Origin: an uncultured Eubacteriales bacterium
GTDB taxonomy: Bacteria > Bacillota > Clostridia > Lachnospirales > Lachnospiraceae
NCBI GenBank assembly: GCA_949292785.1
Contig: CASFBK010000007.1
Coordinates: 62,001 to 126,000 of the forward strand
Length of the DNA: 64,000 bases
Direction of reading: 5' to 3'
The notes below the pieces were generated by a model. The model ran no database searches. It had not been told where the DNA came from and worked only from the letters and a program-made list of their open reading frames with translations. How positions within the stretch are numbered: the first letter of the stretch is position 1; every line of letters starts with the position of its first letter. The position numbers and the translations under genes were made by a program. Shown one piece after another: positions 26,916-34,165 of this stretch.

Positions 26916-28406
26916 ATGGGAAAACCAACAGGATTTATGGAATATAACAGACAGACAGCAGAGGCGGTAGCACCAAAAGAGCGTATCAAGAACTTTAACG
27001 AGTTCCATACCCCTCTGTCAAAGGAAGAACAGCAGAAGCAGGGCGCACGTTGTATGGCGTGCGGTGTCCCCTTCTGTCAGGCAGGCATGGAGATTATGGG
27101 AATGACCTCCGGCTGCCCGCTGCACAATCTGGTACCGGAATGGAATGATCTGGTATACACAGGAAACTGGGAGCAGGCATATAATCGTTTGAAAAAGACA
27201 AACAATTTCCCGGAATTTACTTCAAGAGTATGCCCGGCACTTTGTGAAGCAGCCTGCACCTGCGGACATTACGGAGATTCTGTTTCTGTAAAGGAAAATG
27301 AGTACGGAATCATTGAAAATGCTTACGAGCAAGGATATGCAGCAGCAAAACCGCCCAAGGTAAGAACCGGCAAAAAGGTAGCCGTTATCGGTTCCGGTCC
27401 GGCAGGACTTGCAGCAGCAGACCAGCTCAATAAGCGTGGACATTCCGTAACCGTATATGAAAGAGATGACCGCTTAGGTGGACTTTTGATGTACGGTATA
27501 CCGAATATGAAGTTAGAAAAACAGGTTATTGACCGTAAGATTAACGTAATGAAGGAAGAAGGCATTGAATTCATTACCGGTGTAAATGTAGGAAAAGATA
27601 TTAAGGCAGCAAAGCTGTTAAAGGATTATGACCGTGTGATTTTAGCATGTGGTGCAAAGAATCCAAGAGACATCAAGGCACCGGGAAGAGATGCGAAGGG
27701 AATTTATTTTGCAGTCGACTTTTTGTCAGCAACTACAAAGAGCTTGCTGGATTCTGACCTTAAGGATAACAAGTACATTTCTGCTAAAGGCAAGAAGGTG
27801 GTAATTATTGGCGGTGGTGATACCGGAAATGACTGTGTTGGAACATCTATCCGTCACGGAGCAGCATCTGTGGTACAGTTAGAAATGATGCCAAAGGCAC
27901 CGGATACCCGTGCGGAAAACAATCCATGGCCGGAGTGGCCGAAGGTCTGCAAGACAGATTACGGTCAGGAAGAAGCCATTGCGGTATTTGGAAATGACCC
28001 AAGAATCTACCAGACAACCGTGAAGGAATTCTTAAAGGATAAGAACGGTAACTTAAGCGGTCTTGTGACAGTAAAATTAGAAAGCAAGAAGGATGAAAAG
28101 ACCGGACGTATGATGATGGTAGAAGTACCTGGCTCTGAATCTAAAATGGAAGCAGATATGGTACTGATTGCGGCAGGATTCTTAGGAACTGAGAAATATA
28201 TTGCAGATGCGTTTGGTGTGAAGCTCAATGAAAGAACCAACGTAGAAACTGCAAAGGAACAGTACGAGACCAATGTAAAGAATGTATTTACCGCAGGCGA
28301 TATGCACAGAGGACAGTCTCTGGTCGTATGGGCAATTCACGAAGGTCGAGAGGTAGCGCGTGAAGTAGATGCAAGTCTGATGGGATATACCAATCTAAGT
28401 GCATAA
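26916..28406 (+). CDS. gltD: Glutamate synthase, small (beta) subunit
   Basis: 496-residue flavoprotein that takes electrons from NAD(P)H and passes them via FAD and 4Fe-4S clusters to GltB. N-terminal cysteines for two clusters are visible (CMACGVPFC, then CPLHN, CPALCEAACTCG). FAD site VIGSGPAGLAAADQL and NAD(P)H site VVIIGGGDTGNDCVG follow, with the C-terminal FAD-closing TAGDMHRGQSLVVWAI. GGAGGG lies 9 bases before the ATG. Gene order gltB-gltD is standard for ammonia assimilation. Ends at a terminator that overlaps the rubrerythrin promoter. Confidence 0.96.
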   Translation: MGKPTGFMEYNRQTAEAVAPKERIKNFNEFHTPLSKEEQQKQGARCMACGVPFCQAGMEIMGMTSGCPLHNLVPEWNDLVYTGNWEQAYNRLKKTNNFPEFTSRVCPALCEAACTCGHYGDSVSVKENEYGIIENAYEQGYAAAKPPKVRTGKKVAVIGSGPAGLAAADQLNKRGHSVTVYERDDRLGGLLMYGIPNMKLEKQVIDRKINVMKEEGIEFITGVNVGKDIKAAKLLKDYDRVILACGAKNPRDIKAPGRDAKGIYFAVDFLSATTKSLLDSDLKDNKYISAKGKKVVIIGGGDTGNDCVGTSIRHGAASVVQLEMMPKAPDTRAENNPWPEWPKVCKTDYGQEEAIAVFGNDPRIYQTTVKEFLKDKNGNLSGLVTVKLESKKDEKTGRMMMVEVPGSESKMEADMVLIAAGFLGTEKYIADAFGVKLNERTNVETAKEQYETNVKNVFTAGDMHRGQSLVVWAIHEGREVAREVDASLMGYTNLSA

Positions 28407-28470
28407 GGCGGTTGAACGTATAGCAGTATAAAAAATGTTGTCAAGATAATGCGAAAGTTTGCAGGATTTA

Positions 28471-28499
28471 TTGACGAAAAAACTAGAAAATGGTTTAAT
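28471..28499 (+). promoter_or_regulatory. Rubrerythrin promoter embedded in the gltD terminator
   Basis: TTGACG (28471-28476), 17-base spacer, TTTAAT (28494-28499). The -10 lies entirely in the left arm of the hairpin 28488-28530, so mRNA starting near 28506 would keep only the right arm and could not form the terminator. Confidence 0.6.
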
Positions 28500-28533
28500 A
28501 TTAGTATAAGTTACTGATATTAAACCATTTTTT
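28488..28533 (+). terminator. gltBD terminator overlapping the next promoter
   Basis: Perfect 14-bp stem AAATGGTTTAATAT / ATATTAAACCATTT, 15-base loop, six T. Ends 6 bases before the AAAGGAGG of rubrerythrin. The inverted repeat could double as an operator. Confidence 0.9.
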
Positions 28534-28555
28534 CATGTAAAAGGAGGAAGGTTTT

Positions 28556-29095
28556 ATGGAATTAAAAGGCAGCAAAACAGAAGCAAATTTACGAACTGCG
28601 TTTGCAGGGGAATCCGAGGCAAGAAATAAGTATACTTATTTTGCAAGCAAGGCCAAAAAGGATGGTTATGTTCAAATTGCCAATATTTTTGAAGAGACAG
28701 CAAATAATGAAAAAGAACACGCAAAGATGTGGTATAAGCTGTTAAACGGTGGAGCAATTAAGAGCACGCCGGAGAATTTAGAAGAGGCTGCTAATGGTGA
28801 GCATTACGAATGGACAGATATGTATGCGACCTTTGCCAAGGAAGCAAGAGAAGAAGGATTCGAAGAAATTGCGATTGCTTTTGAGGGTGTAGCGGCAGTA
28901 GAGAAGGAACACGAAGCAAGATATCGCAAATTACTGGAAAATGTTCAGGAAGGTCTGGTATTTTCCAGAGATGGAGAGATGATTTGGCAGTGTACCAACT
29001 GTGGTCATATCTGTGTCGGAAAAAAGGCACCGGAGGTCTGTCCGGTATGTAAACACCCACAGGCTTATTTCCAGTTGAAGGAAGAGAATTACTAG
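28556..29095 (+). CDS. rbr: Rubrerythrin
   Basis: Non-haem iron peroxidase that reduces hydrogen peroxide in anaerobes. 179 residues, typical length. The N-terminal four-helix ferritin-like domain has the diiron Glu/His ligands ([27 protein letters not shown]). The C-terminal rubredoxin domain has CTNCG, then 12 residues, then CPVCKHP for the Fe(Cys)4 centre. Very strong ribosome site AAAGGAGGAAGG. Own promoter and terminator, so monocistronic and probably stress-responsive (inference; no PerR box was recognised). Confidence 0.96.
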   Translation: MELKGSKTEANLRTAFAGESEARNKYTYFASKAKKDGYVQIANIFEETANNEKEHAKMWYKLLNGGAIKSTPENLEEAANGEHYEWTDMYATFAKEAREEGFEEIAIAFEGVAAVEKEHEARYRKLLENVQEGLVFSRDGEMIWQCTNCGHICVGKKAPEVCPVCKHPQAYFQLKEENY

Positions 29096-29141
29096 GAGAA
29101 CCCCTTGGGGCTGAAGTTGTACATAAGTTTAGAAATGTTGC

Positions 29142-29187
29142 AAAAGTGCATGGAAAATGAGAAATCATGGACCATGCACTTTTTTTG
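29142..29187 (+). terminator. Rubrerythrin terminator
   Basis: 12-bp stem AAAAGTGCATGG / CCATGCACTTTT with an 18-base loop, extended T run. The ATG at 29157 lies in its loop and is not used as a start here. Confidence 0.9.
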
Positions 29188-29213
29188 GCTGTTTAATTAC
29201 ATTTTATAAAGAA

Positions 29214-29606
29214 ATGGAATATATAAAGGAAAGAAAAAAGGAAGAGTTACGGGACCAATTAAGAACGTTAGAAAAAGAGCAGGAAGAATTTGAATATAAT
29301 ACAAAACGGGTTTTGCGGGAAGAGGCGGAGGAAGATATGATAATCAGCCGATCACATACGATTCTGATGCAAATGCAAAAAATATGTACACCGAAAGATG
29401 GCAGAATTCAACAGCTCATTTGTGAAAAGCAGGATATACTAAGTAAATTTCGAAGACAGAAAATAGAATTTGGTGAGGAAATACGCAGGGAAATGAAAAG
29501 ACAAAGGCAGAAGACAGAAACAGGAATAGAGGAAATCTACCGTCAGATGTCTAAGTTGAAATACAAGGAAGAAGTTCTGCTAGCTTACGAGTACAATATA
29601 GCATGA
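29214..29606 (+). CDS. Small coiled-coil protein heading a smORF chain
   Basis: 130 residues from ATG 29214, not recognised. It is almost wholly Glu/Lys/Arg/Gln-rich helix in heptads, with no signal or membrane segment. The ATG at 29214 has little ribosome site; an internal ATG at 29337 is preceded by GGCGGAGG at ideal distance and would give a 90-residue form, so either or both may be used. Its TGA overlaps the ATG of the next tiny ORF (ATGA at 29603-29606). It resembles the short coiled-coil proteins found near small secretion or phage-tail genes, but no such genes are nearby. Confidence 0.5.
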   Translation: MEYIKERKKEELRDQLRTLEKEQEEFEYNTKRVLREEAEEDMIISRSHTILMQMQKICTPKDGRIQQLICEKQDILSKFRRQKIEFGEEIRREMKRQRQKTETGIEEIYRQMSKLKYKEEVLLAYEYNIA

Positions 29607-29677
29607 AAGTGGCAAACTATCTGGCGATGGCAGAGTTAGACCAGAAATTATATGATGAATGGAAAAAATTGAAATGA
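29603..29677 (+). CDS. 24-residue micro-ORF, translationally coupled
   Basis: Encodes MKVANYLAMAELDQKLYDEW plus KKLK. Starts in an ATGA overlap with the previous stop and ends in a second ATGA overlap with the next ORF. It has no ribosome site of its own, so it depends on coupling. Function unknown; inclusion rests on the overlap pattern. Confidence 0.35.
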   Translation: MKVANYLAMAELDQKLYDEWKKLK

Positions 29678-29772
29678 AAATCCTAGATGGAAATGTCTGG
29701 TTCTATATAATATTTTACATAACATTCTGGTGGTTCATGCGAAGATTGACAGAAGAAACAGAGGAAGAGTAA
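29674..29772 (+). CDS. 32-residue single-pass membrane micro-protein
   Basis: Starts in an ATGA overlap (29674-29677) with the previous ORF. Residues ~8-21 (VWFYIIFYITFWWF) form one very aromatic hydrophobic helix, followed by MRRL and an acidic tail TEETEEE. An in-frame ATG at 29659 would add five residues. Unknown function; holin-like or regulatory membrane peptides have this look (inference). Confidence 0.4.
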   Translation: MKILDGNVWFYIIFYITFWWFMRRLTEETEEE

Positions 29773-29783
29773 GGAGTTAATTT

Positions 29784-29939
29784 ATGGAGTATTTCTTAAA
29801 AAAAGAAGTAATTATTATATTACTATATGCTATTTTAATAAAAATTTTACGAGGTGGGGACAAGAAGAAAAAGATAACCTATTGGCAGATAGTAGAAAGT
29901 TTCATTATTTTTGTCGGACTAGAAGCAATGACTGGGTAA
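29784..29939 (+). CDS. 51-residue membrane micro-protein
   Basis: AAGGAG, which overlaps the previous TAA, lies 7 bases before ATG 29784. Two hydrophobic stretches (VIIILLYAILIKIL and VESFIIFVGLEAMTG) flank a basic loop RGGDKKKKITYWQ, suggesting a helical hairpin or one membrane helix plus an amphipathic one. Not recognised. Last member of the four-ORF chain; a GC-rich palindromic element begins immediately after its stop. Confidence 0.5.
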   Translation: MEYFLKKEVIIILLYAILIKILRGGDKKKKITYWQIVESFIIFVGLEAMTG

Positions 29940-30035
29940 AAAACGCTTCGCTCAGGATGCACACCTCGCGGAGAAGAAACTAGTCGTAAACGACATCGCT
30001 CGGGTGCGAAAGAGTCCGACGAGCGGACTCTTTGT
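29938..30035. repeat. GC-rich REP-like palindromic element ending in a terminator
   Basis: This ~95-base segment is much richer in CG dinucleotides than its AT-rich surroundings. It contains CGCTTCGCTC, CTCGCGGAG, GTCGTAAACGAC (a palindrome at 29984-29995) and the final AAAGAGTCC/GGACTCTTT stem. It resembles a repetitive extragenic palindrome or small MITE, but copy number cannot be known from one window. Confidence 0.4.
30009..30034. terminator. Terminator between the smORF chain and the reductase gene
   Basis: 9-bp stem AAAGAGTCC / GGACTCTTT with a GACGAGC loop, A run before and T-rich after. It can serve both convergent units. Confidence 0.7.
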
Positions 30036-30068
30036 TCTAATTTGTTTTTAAGTTACCGAATAAAAGGA

Positions 30069-31604
30069 TTAGATATATTTTTCCACGATAGCCATAAATG
30101 CGTCCCGATTATGTTCCACAAAAGCATCATAAGTGGTTCCGGCAGCCGTAATGGCAGTACCAAGCTCTGCAAAAAATTCCGGAATCTCATCCTGCAGCAT
30201 CACCCCAAGGTCTGTACCGAAGGCTTCTTTTCCAAGAGCTTCACAGCCTTTTTCGTATACGGCAAAGGCAGGCTTTGGACCATCAGGTGTCTGTTTTACA
30301 CCGCCACGGAAGCCAAGAGCGCCAATCTGATGGGCAGAACAAGAAGAAGGACATCCGGAAATGTGAATCTTAGGAAGCACACCATCCTTGAAGTTTTCCT
30401 GACGTACACGTTTGATGCAGGCATCTAAAAGACTCTGGGAATCCCTTGCGCCCACCTGGCAGATAGAAGCGCCGATGCAGGCAACGGAGGTCTCAAATAA
30501 AGTGTTGGCACCGTCATCGGTCAATGCCAGAATCTCTTCTGCTTCGGAAGCAGTCAGGTTAATGATATACAGGCTTTCATCCGGAGCAATTCTTAATGTT
30601 ACATCTTCCATATCCTGAATGGTATTGGCAAGGTTACGGAAGAATTCCGGTGCAGGGCTTCCCCCTAAGGGATGATAGGACACTGCGTAAAGTCCGGGTT
30701 GTTTCTGGGCAATGGCTCTTGGATGGGAAAGAGTGCCGGTTCCTGTTTTGGTAATAGCAGAAGGGGTAATTTCCAAATCCAGTTCTTCTGATGCCAGAAT
30801 CTGTTCCAGTTTTTCCTGATAAGCCTTGATATAGCCTTCCGTACCAAGGGTTTCCTGCATAAAACGGGTTCTTGCAGCAGCGCGGTTCTCATAATTTCCG
30901 TAGGCAGTAAAGGTCTCTATCATTGCCTTGATATAATATAAAATCTTAGAAGGTTCTACCTGCTCCGCTACCTTTGCGCCCATGCGTGGATTGCGGCCAA
31001 GTCCTCCGGCGCTGTATACCGAAAAGGTGCCATCCTTTTCCGCTATAAATCCAAGGTCACGGAAGGTAGCGTGAACACTGTTATCTTTACCGTTAGAAAA
31101 GCATACCTTTAACTTGCGGGGAAGCTTTACTGTTTTAATAAAGCTAAGCAGATAGTCTCCGGCAGCTTTTGCATAGGGAAGTACATCAAAGTACTCATCC
31201 TCTTGTACACCGGAAAGTGGAGAGCACATGACATTACGCGGGAAATCTCCGCCGCCTCCACGGGTAATGATGCCGTGGTCAAATGCTTCTTCAATCAAGG
31301 AACAGACCTGTAATTCATTTAGGTTATGAAGCTGAATACTTTCACAGGTAGTAAGATGTACCAGACTGATATTGTACTTTTCAATGCTGTCCGCGATAAA
31401 GGAAAGTTCGTCCTTATTTACTTCACCGCCGGTAAGACGCAGACGCAGCATACTGGCTTCGCCGCCCCTTTGTGCGTAGCTGCCGAATCCACCGGAAAAG
31501 CCCTTGTACTGGACGACGTTAATCTCTTTTTTATAAAATTTCTGAGTCATTTCATGGAATTCTTTTAAATCTTCACGAAATTCTGCCGCATAATCCTTTG
31601 TCAT
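30069..31604 (-). CDS. Siroheme-containing sulfite/nitrite reductase
   Basis: 511 residues of the nitrite/sulfite reductase hemoprotein family. Two ferredoxin-like repeats and siroheme/[4Fe-4S] binding segments are seen. The cluster ligands are CIGASIC and SGCPSSCSAHQIG, with Cys spaced as C-x5-C and C-x3-C, and the siroheme-binding Arg-rich segment TRGGGGDFPRNV is present. It performs a six-electron reduction of sulfite to sulfide or nitrite to ammonia; which one cannot be decided from motifs. No flavoprotein partner is beside it, so ferredoxin is a likely donor. TAGGAGG precedes the ATG at 31604. A LysR regulator is divergently transcribed and probably controls it. Confidence 0.88.
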   Translation of the reverse strand: MTKDYAAEFREDLKEFHEMTQKFYKKEINVVQYKGFSGGFGSYAQRGGEASMLRLRLTGGEVNKDELSFIADSIEKYNISLVHLTTCESIQLHNLNELQVCSLIEEAFDHGIITRGGGGDFPRNVMCSPLSGVQEDEYFDVLPYAKAAGDYLLSFIKTVKLPRKLKVCFSNGKDNSVHATFRDLGFIAEKDGTFSVYSAGGLGRNPRMGAKVAEQVEPSKILYYIKAMIETFTAYGNYENRAAARTRFMQETLGTEGYIKAYQEKLEQILASEELDLEITPSAITKTGTGTLSHPRAIAQKQPGLYAVSYHPLGGSPAPEFFRNLANTIQDMEDVTLRIAPDESLYIINLTASEAEEILALTDDGANTLFETSVACIGASICQVGARDSQSLLDACIKRVRQENFKDGVLPKIHISGCPSSCSAHQIGALGFRGGVKQTPDGPKPAFAVYEKGCEALGKEAFGTDLGVMLQDEIPEFFAELGTAITAAGTTYDAFVEHNRDAFMAIVEKYI

Positions 31605-31641
31605 AGTAACCTCCTAAAATTTTCTTTTCTTAGTTTTTCTC

Positions 31642-31670
31642 ATTATATCATGAATATTACATAAAATAAA
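31642..31670 (-). promoter_or_regulatory. Reductase promoter (minus strand)
   Basis: On the minus strand an extended -10 TGATATAAT (TATAAT at 31642-31647) with a weak -35 TTTATT 17 bases upstream. About 40 bases before the ATG. Confidence 0.55.
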
Positions 31671-31680
31671 ATTATTATTA

Positions 31681-31709
31681 TTTATAAAATCATAAAAATA
31701 TGTTATGAT
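31681..31709 (+). promoter_or_regulatory. LysR gene promoter and possible LysR box
   Basis: TTTATA, 17-base spacer, TATGAT with extended -10 TGT. TTTATAAAATCATAAA (31681-31696) has inverted TTTAT/ATAAA arms, compatible with a LysR T-N11-A box lying between the two divergent promoters. Confidence 0.4.
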
Positions 31710-31733
31710 AAAATAAAAGGGAGAGAATGAGAA

Positions 31734-32630
31734 ATGATAGATAATAGAATTTATACCTTTTTAGATGTATGCAGAACCTTGAATTATACCAGAACAGCAG
31801 AAAATCTTCATATCACACAACCGGCAGTTACCCAGCAGATTCATTATCTGGAGGAGGTGTATGGAGTCAGACTGTTTGAAATCAAAGGGAAAAAGCTGTT
31901 TCTTACCAGACAGGGAGAACTATTGCGGCAGATGGCGTCGGCTATGTGCGTAGACGAATATCAGATTCGCAGAGAATTAAAGGACAGTTTGATGGAGAAG
32001 CGAACCATAAGATTCGGAGCTACCCTTACAGTGGGAGAATTTGTAGTACCGGTGGTATTGCCGGAATATTTGAAGGATTTTCCGGAAACAGATATATCCG
32101 TAACAGTTCAGAATACGGAAGCTTTACTTCAGATGCTGGAGAATGGCGAAATAGAATTTGCGGTAATCGAAGGCAGATTTGATAAGAGCGCTTATGCCTA
32201 TCATAGGATTTCACAGGAAAAATATATCGGAGTGTGCGGAAAAACATTTTACCGCAAGCATGTAGCAAAGCAATCGATTCTAATGGAAGAAATATTTAAA
32301 GAACGTCTCGTGATAAGGGAAAAAGGCTCCGGAACCAGAGGGATTCTGGAACAGTTTTTAAAGGAGCACAATCAATCTCTGGATAAGTTTGCCGCAACAT
32401 TGGAGGTTTCTAATATGGGAGCTATCCGTAAGCTGGTGATGTCAGACTGTGGAATCAGTTTCCTGTATAAAGCAGTGGTGGAAGAGGAGTTAAGGACAGA
32501 AAAAATTTATGAGATACCCATAGAAGATTTTCAGATTCGACGGGAATTTAACTTTGTATATTTAAAAAACAGCATTTTTTCGCAAAAGTATGATACAATA
32601 AGCAGGTACTTTGAAAGATGGAGAGGATAG
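31734..32630 (+). CDS. LysR-family transcriptional regulator
   Basis: 298 residues. N-terminal winged helix-turn-helix (FLDVCRTLNYTRTAENLHIT, then QPAVTQQIHYLEEVYGVRLF), followed by a periplasmic-binding-like effector domain (FGATLTVGEFVVP, REKGSGTRGILEQF, SDCGISFLYKAVV) as in CysB/CbbR-like members. Divergent from the siroheme reductase, 129 bases apart, so autoregulation and control of that gene are the natural reading, perhaps sensing a sulfur or nitrogen metabolite. GGGAGAG precedes ATG 31734. The next gene starts 3 bases after its stop. Confidence 0.88.
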   Translation: MIDNRIYTFLDVCRTLNYTRTAENLHITQPAVTQQIHYLEEVYGVRLFEIKGKKLFLTRQGELLRQMASAMCVDEYQIRRELKDSLMEKRTIRFGATLTVGEFVVPVVLPEYLKDFPETDISVTVQNTEALLQMLENGEIEFAVIEGRFDKSAYAYHRISQEKYIGVCGKTFYRKHVAKQSILMEEIFKERLVIREKGSGTRGILEQFLKEHNQSLDKFAATLEVSNMGAIRKLVMSDCGISFLYKAVVEEELRTEKIYEIPIEDFQIRREFNFVYLKNSIFSQKYDTISRYFERWRG

Positions 32631-32633
32631 CAT

Positions 32634-33419
32634 ATGAAAAAAGCAGTATTTTTTGACATTGATGGAACTCTTTGGGATGAAGAACAGCAGATACCGGATA
32701 GTACAAGAGAAGCGCTTCGCCGGCTGAAGGAAAATGGACATTTTCTATTTATCTGCAGTGGAAGAACCAGAATATTTATTCCGGATAAGGATTTAATGCC
32801 TCTTGGATTTGACGGAGTAGTAGCAGGCTGTGGTACCTATGGAGAATTCCGGGGAGAGACGAAATTCTATCATAAGATTGAGCCGGAACAGATTAAGAAG
32901 GAATGTGAATTTTTAAACGGACTTCAGGCAGCGTATATTCTGGAAGGAAGATACGCATTATATATAGACAAAGAACGCTTTGAAAAGGAATTTTCCTATT
33001 ACAATCAGATGCAGACTGTTCTGGGAGACAACCTGTTGCGGGTCAGCGGTAATGAGGAACAGTTAGAGGTAAGTAAGTTCTGTGTGAATTATTTAAAAGA
33101 GCGCCAGGAAGAATTAGAGCAGGAATTGGCACAGCGGTACGGAATTATTCACCGGGAAGGTGATTTTATGGAAATTGTTCCCAAAGGATTTAATAAGGCA
33201 ACCGGAATACAGGAAATGTGTAAAGCCCTTGGAATTGCTCATGAAGATACCTATGCATTCGGAGACAGTACCAATGATTTGGACATGTTACAATATGTGG
33301 CACATTCGGTAGCCATGGGAGATGGCATGCAAGAGGCAAAGGATGCGGCAGAGTATGTGACCACAGCTTTGTGGGAGGATGGTATCTATAACGGTTTAAA
33401 GCATTATGGATTGATATAA
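32634..33419 (+). CDS. Cof-type HAD hydrolase
   Basis: 261 residues, HAD subfamily IIB. Motif I FFDIDGTLWD at residues 6-15, motif II CSGRTR, Lys motif III near PKGFNKATGI, and motif IV FGDSTNDLDML are all present, with the C2 cap between motifs II and III. Family members dephosphorylate sugar phosphates, FMN or PLP; the substrate is not evident. It follows the LysR gene by 3 bases, so it is translated from the same mRNA, though no functional link is evident. Confidence 0.88.
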   Translation: MKKAVFFDIDGTLWDEEQQIPDSTREALRRLKENGHFLFICSGRTRIFIPDKDLMPLGFDGVVAGCGTYGEFRGETKFYHKIEPEQIKKECEFLNGLQAAYILEGRYALYIDKERFEKEFSYYNQMQTVLGDNLLRVSGNEEQLEVSKFCVNYLKERQEELEQELAQRYGIIHREGDFMEIVPKGFNKATGIQEMCKALGIAHEDTYAFGDSTNDLDMLQYVAHSVAMGDGMQEAKDAAEYVTTALWEDGIYNGLKHYGLI

Positions 33420-33436
33420 TTTTCGGAATAAGAAGG

Positions 33437-33482
33437 ACAGAGAGTACAACAGAGATAAATCTGTAGTATTCTCTGTTTTTTT
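33437..33482 (+). terminator. Terminator after the HAD gene
   Basis: Imperfect long stem: ACAGAG at 33437 pairs with CTCTGT at 33471-33476, and the inner AACAGA pairs with TCTGT; seven T follow. Confidence 0.85.
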
Positions 33483-33553
33483 GTACATAATGTATAAAAC
33501 GGTGAGGTTATTTTTGTGTAATATTATTTATAAAAATTTTAGAATTGTAGCTG

Positions 33554-33582
33554 TTGACAAATAATCATTGGGGGCATATTAT
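33554..33582 (+). promoter_or_regulatory. Promoter of the MarR-ABC operon
   Basis: Perfect -35 TTGACA (33554-33559), 17-base spacer, TATTAT (33577-33582). Predicted start is near 33589. Confidence 0.8.
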
Positions 33583-33590
33583 ATTATGTT

Positions 33591-33620
33591 GTAAATAGAT
33601 AACATAGTTAAATATTTACA
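33591..33620. promoter_or_regulatory. Candidate MarR operator
   Basis: The transcription-start region carries a palindrome core TAAATATTTA (33609-33618), nested in TGTAAATA ... TATTTACA arms, and a doubled ACATAGTT. Its place just downstream of the -10 suits repression by the first gene product. Confidence 0.45.
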
Positions 33621-33658
33621 TAGTTGTTGATAACAGATAAGAAAAAGGGGATGAGACT

Positions 33659-34150
33659 ATGGAAAGAGATGGTATAGAAGTCATGCACACCAGATTGATG
33701 AATGCTTTTCATCGAATTCGCAGAGTGAAGGTTTCTGCCATGATGGAAGTTTCACAAAGTGAGTTTTTTGCGCTGCAGATGATTTTTCAGTGTCAGCAGG
33801 ATAATCCGCAGCGGGAAGGAATCTATGTGTCAGAGCTTGCAGAAAAGCTTCGGATAGCATCTTCCCAGACTTCCAGAATGCTTCGGGGTCTTGAGGAACG
33901 CCAACTGATAGGAAGAAGTATAGACACAAAAGACAGAAGAAATACATATGTATTTTTAACAGAGAAAGGACAGGAGGAATGCCAGCGTGCAAAGGAGCGG
34001 CTGATGGCATATATGAAATGCGTATGGGAAGAGATGGGAGAAGACAGAATGAGGGAATTGATTGGATTATGCAACGAGCTGGCTGACATCATGGAAAGTG
34101 AATTGGAGCATCAGGTAAATGAGACTTCTAAAACAAAGAAAAATAACTAG
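33659..34150 (+). CDS. MarR-family transcriptional regulator
   Basis: 163 residues with a winged helix-turn-helix: VSELAEKLRIASSQTSRMLRGLEE is the recognition region, and DTKDRRNTYVFLTEKG the wing with the usual DxR signature. Dimerisation helices flank it. It is the first gene of an operon with two half-ABC exporters (15 bases to the next start), the classic layout in which MarR represses an efflux pump until a toxic compound binds. AAAGGGG lies 9 bases before ATG 33659. Confidence 0.9.
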   Translation: MERDGIEVMHTRLMNAFHRIRRVKVSAMMEVSQSEFFALQMIFQCQQDNPQREGIYVSELAEKLRIASSQTSRMLRGLEERQLIGRSIDTKDRRNTYVFLTEKGQEECQRAKERLMAYMKCVWEEMGEDRMRELIGLCNELADIMESELEHQVNETSKTKKNN

Positions 34151-34165
34151 GAAAGGGTGGAATAC

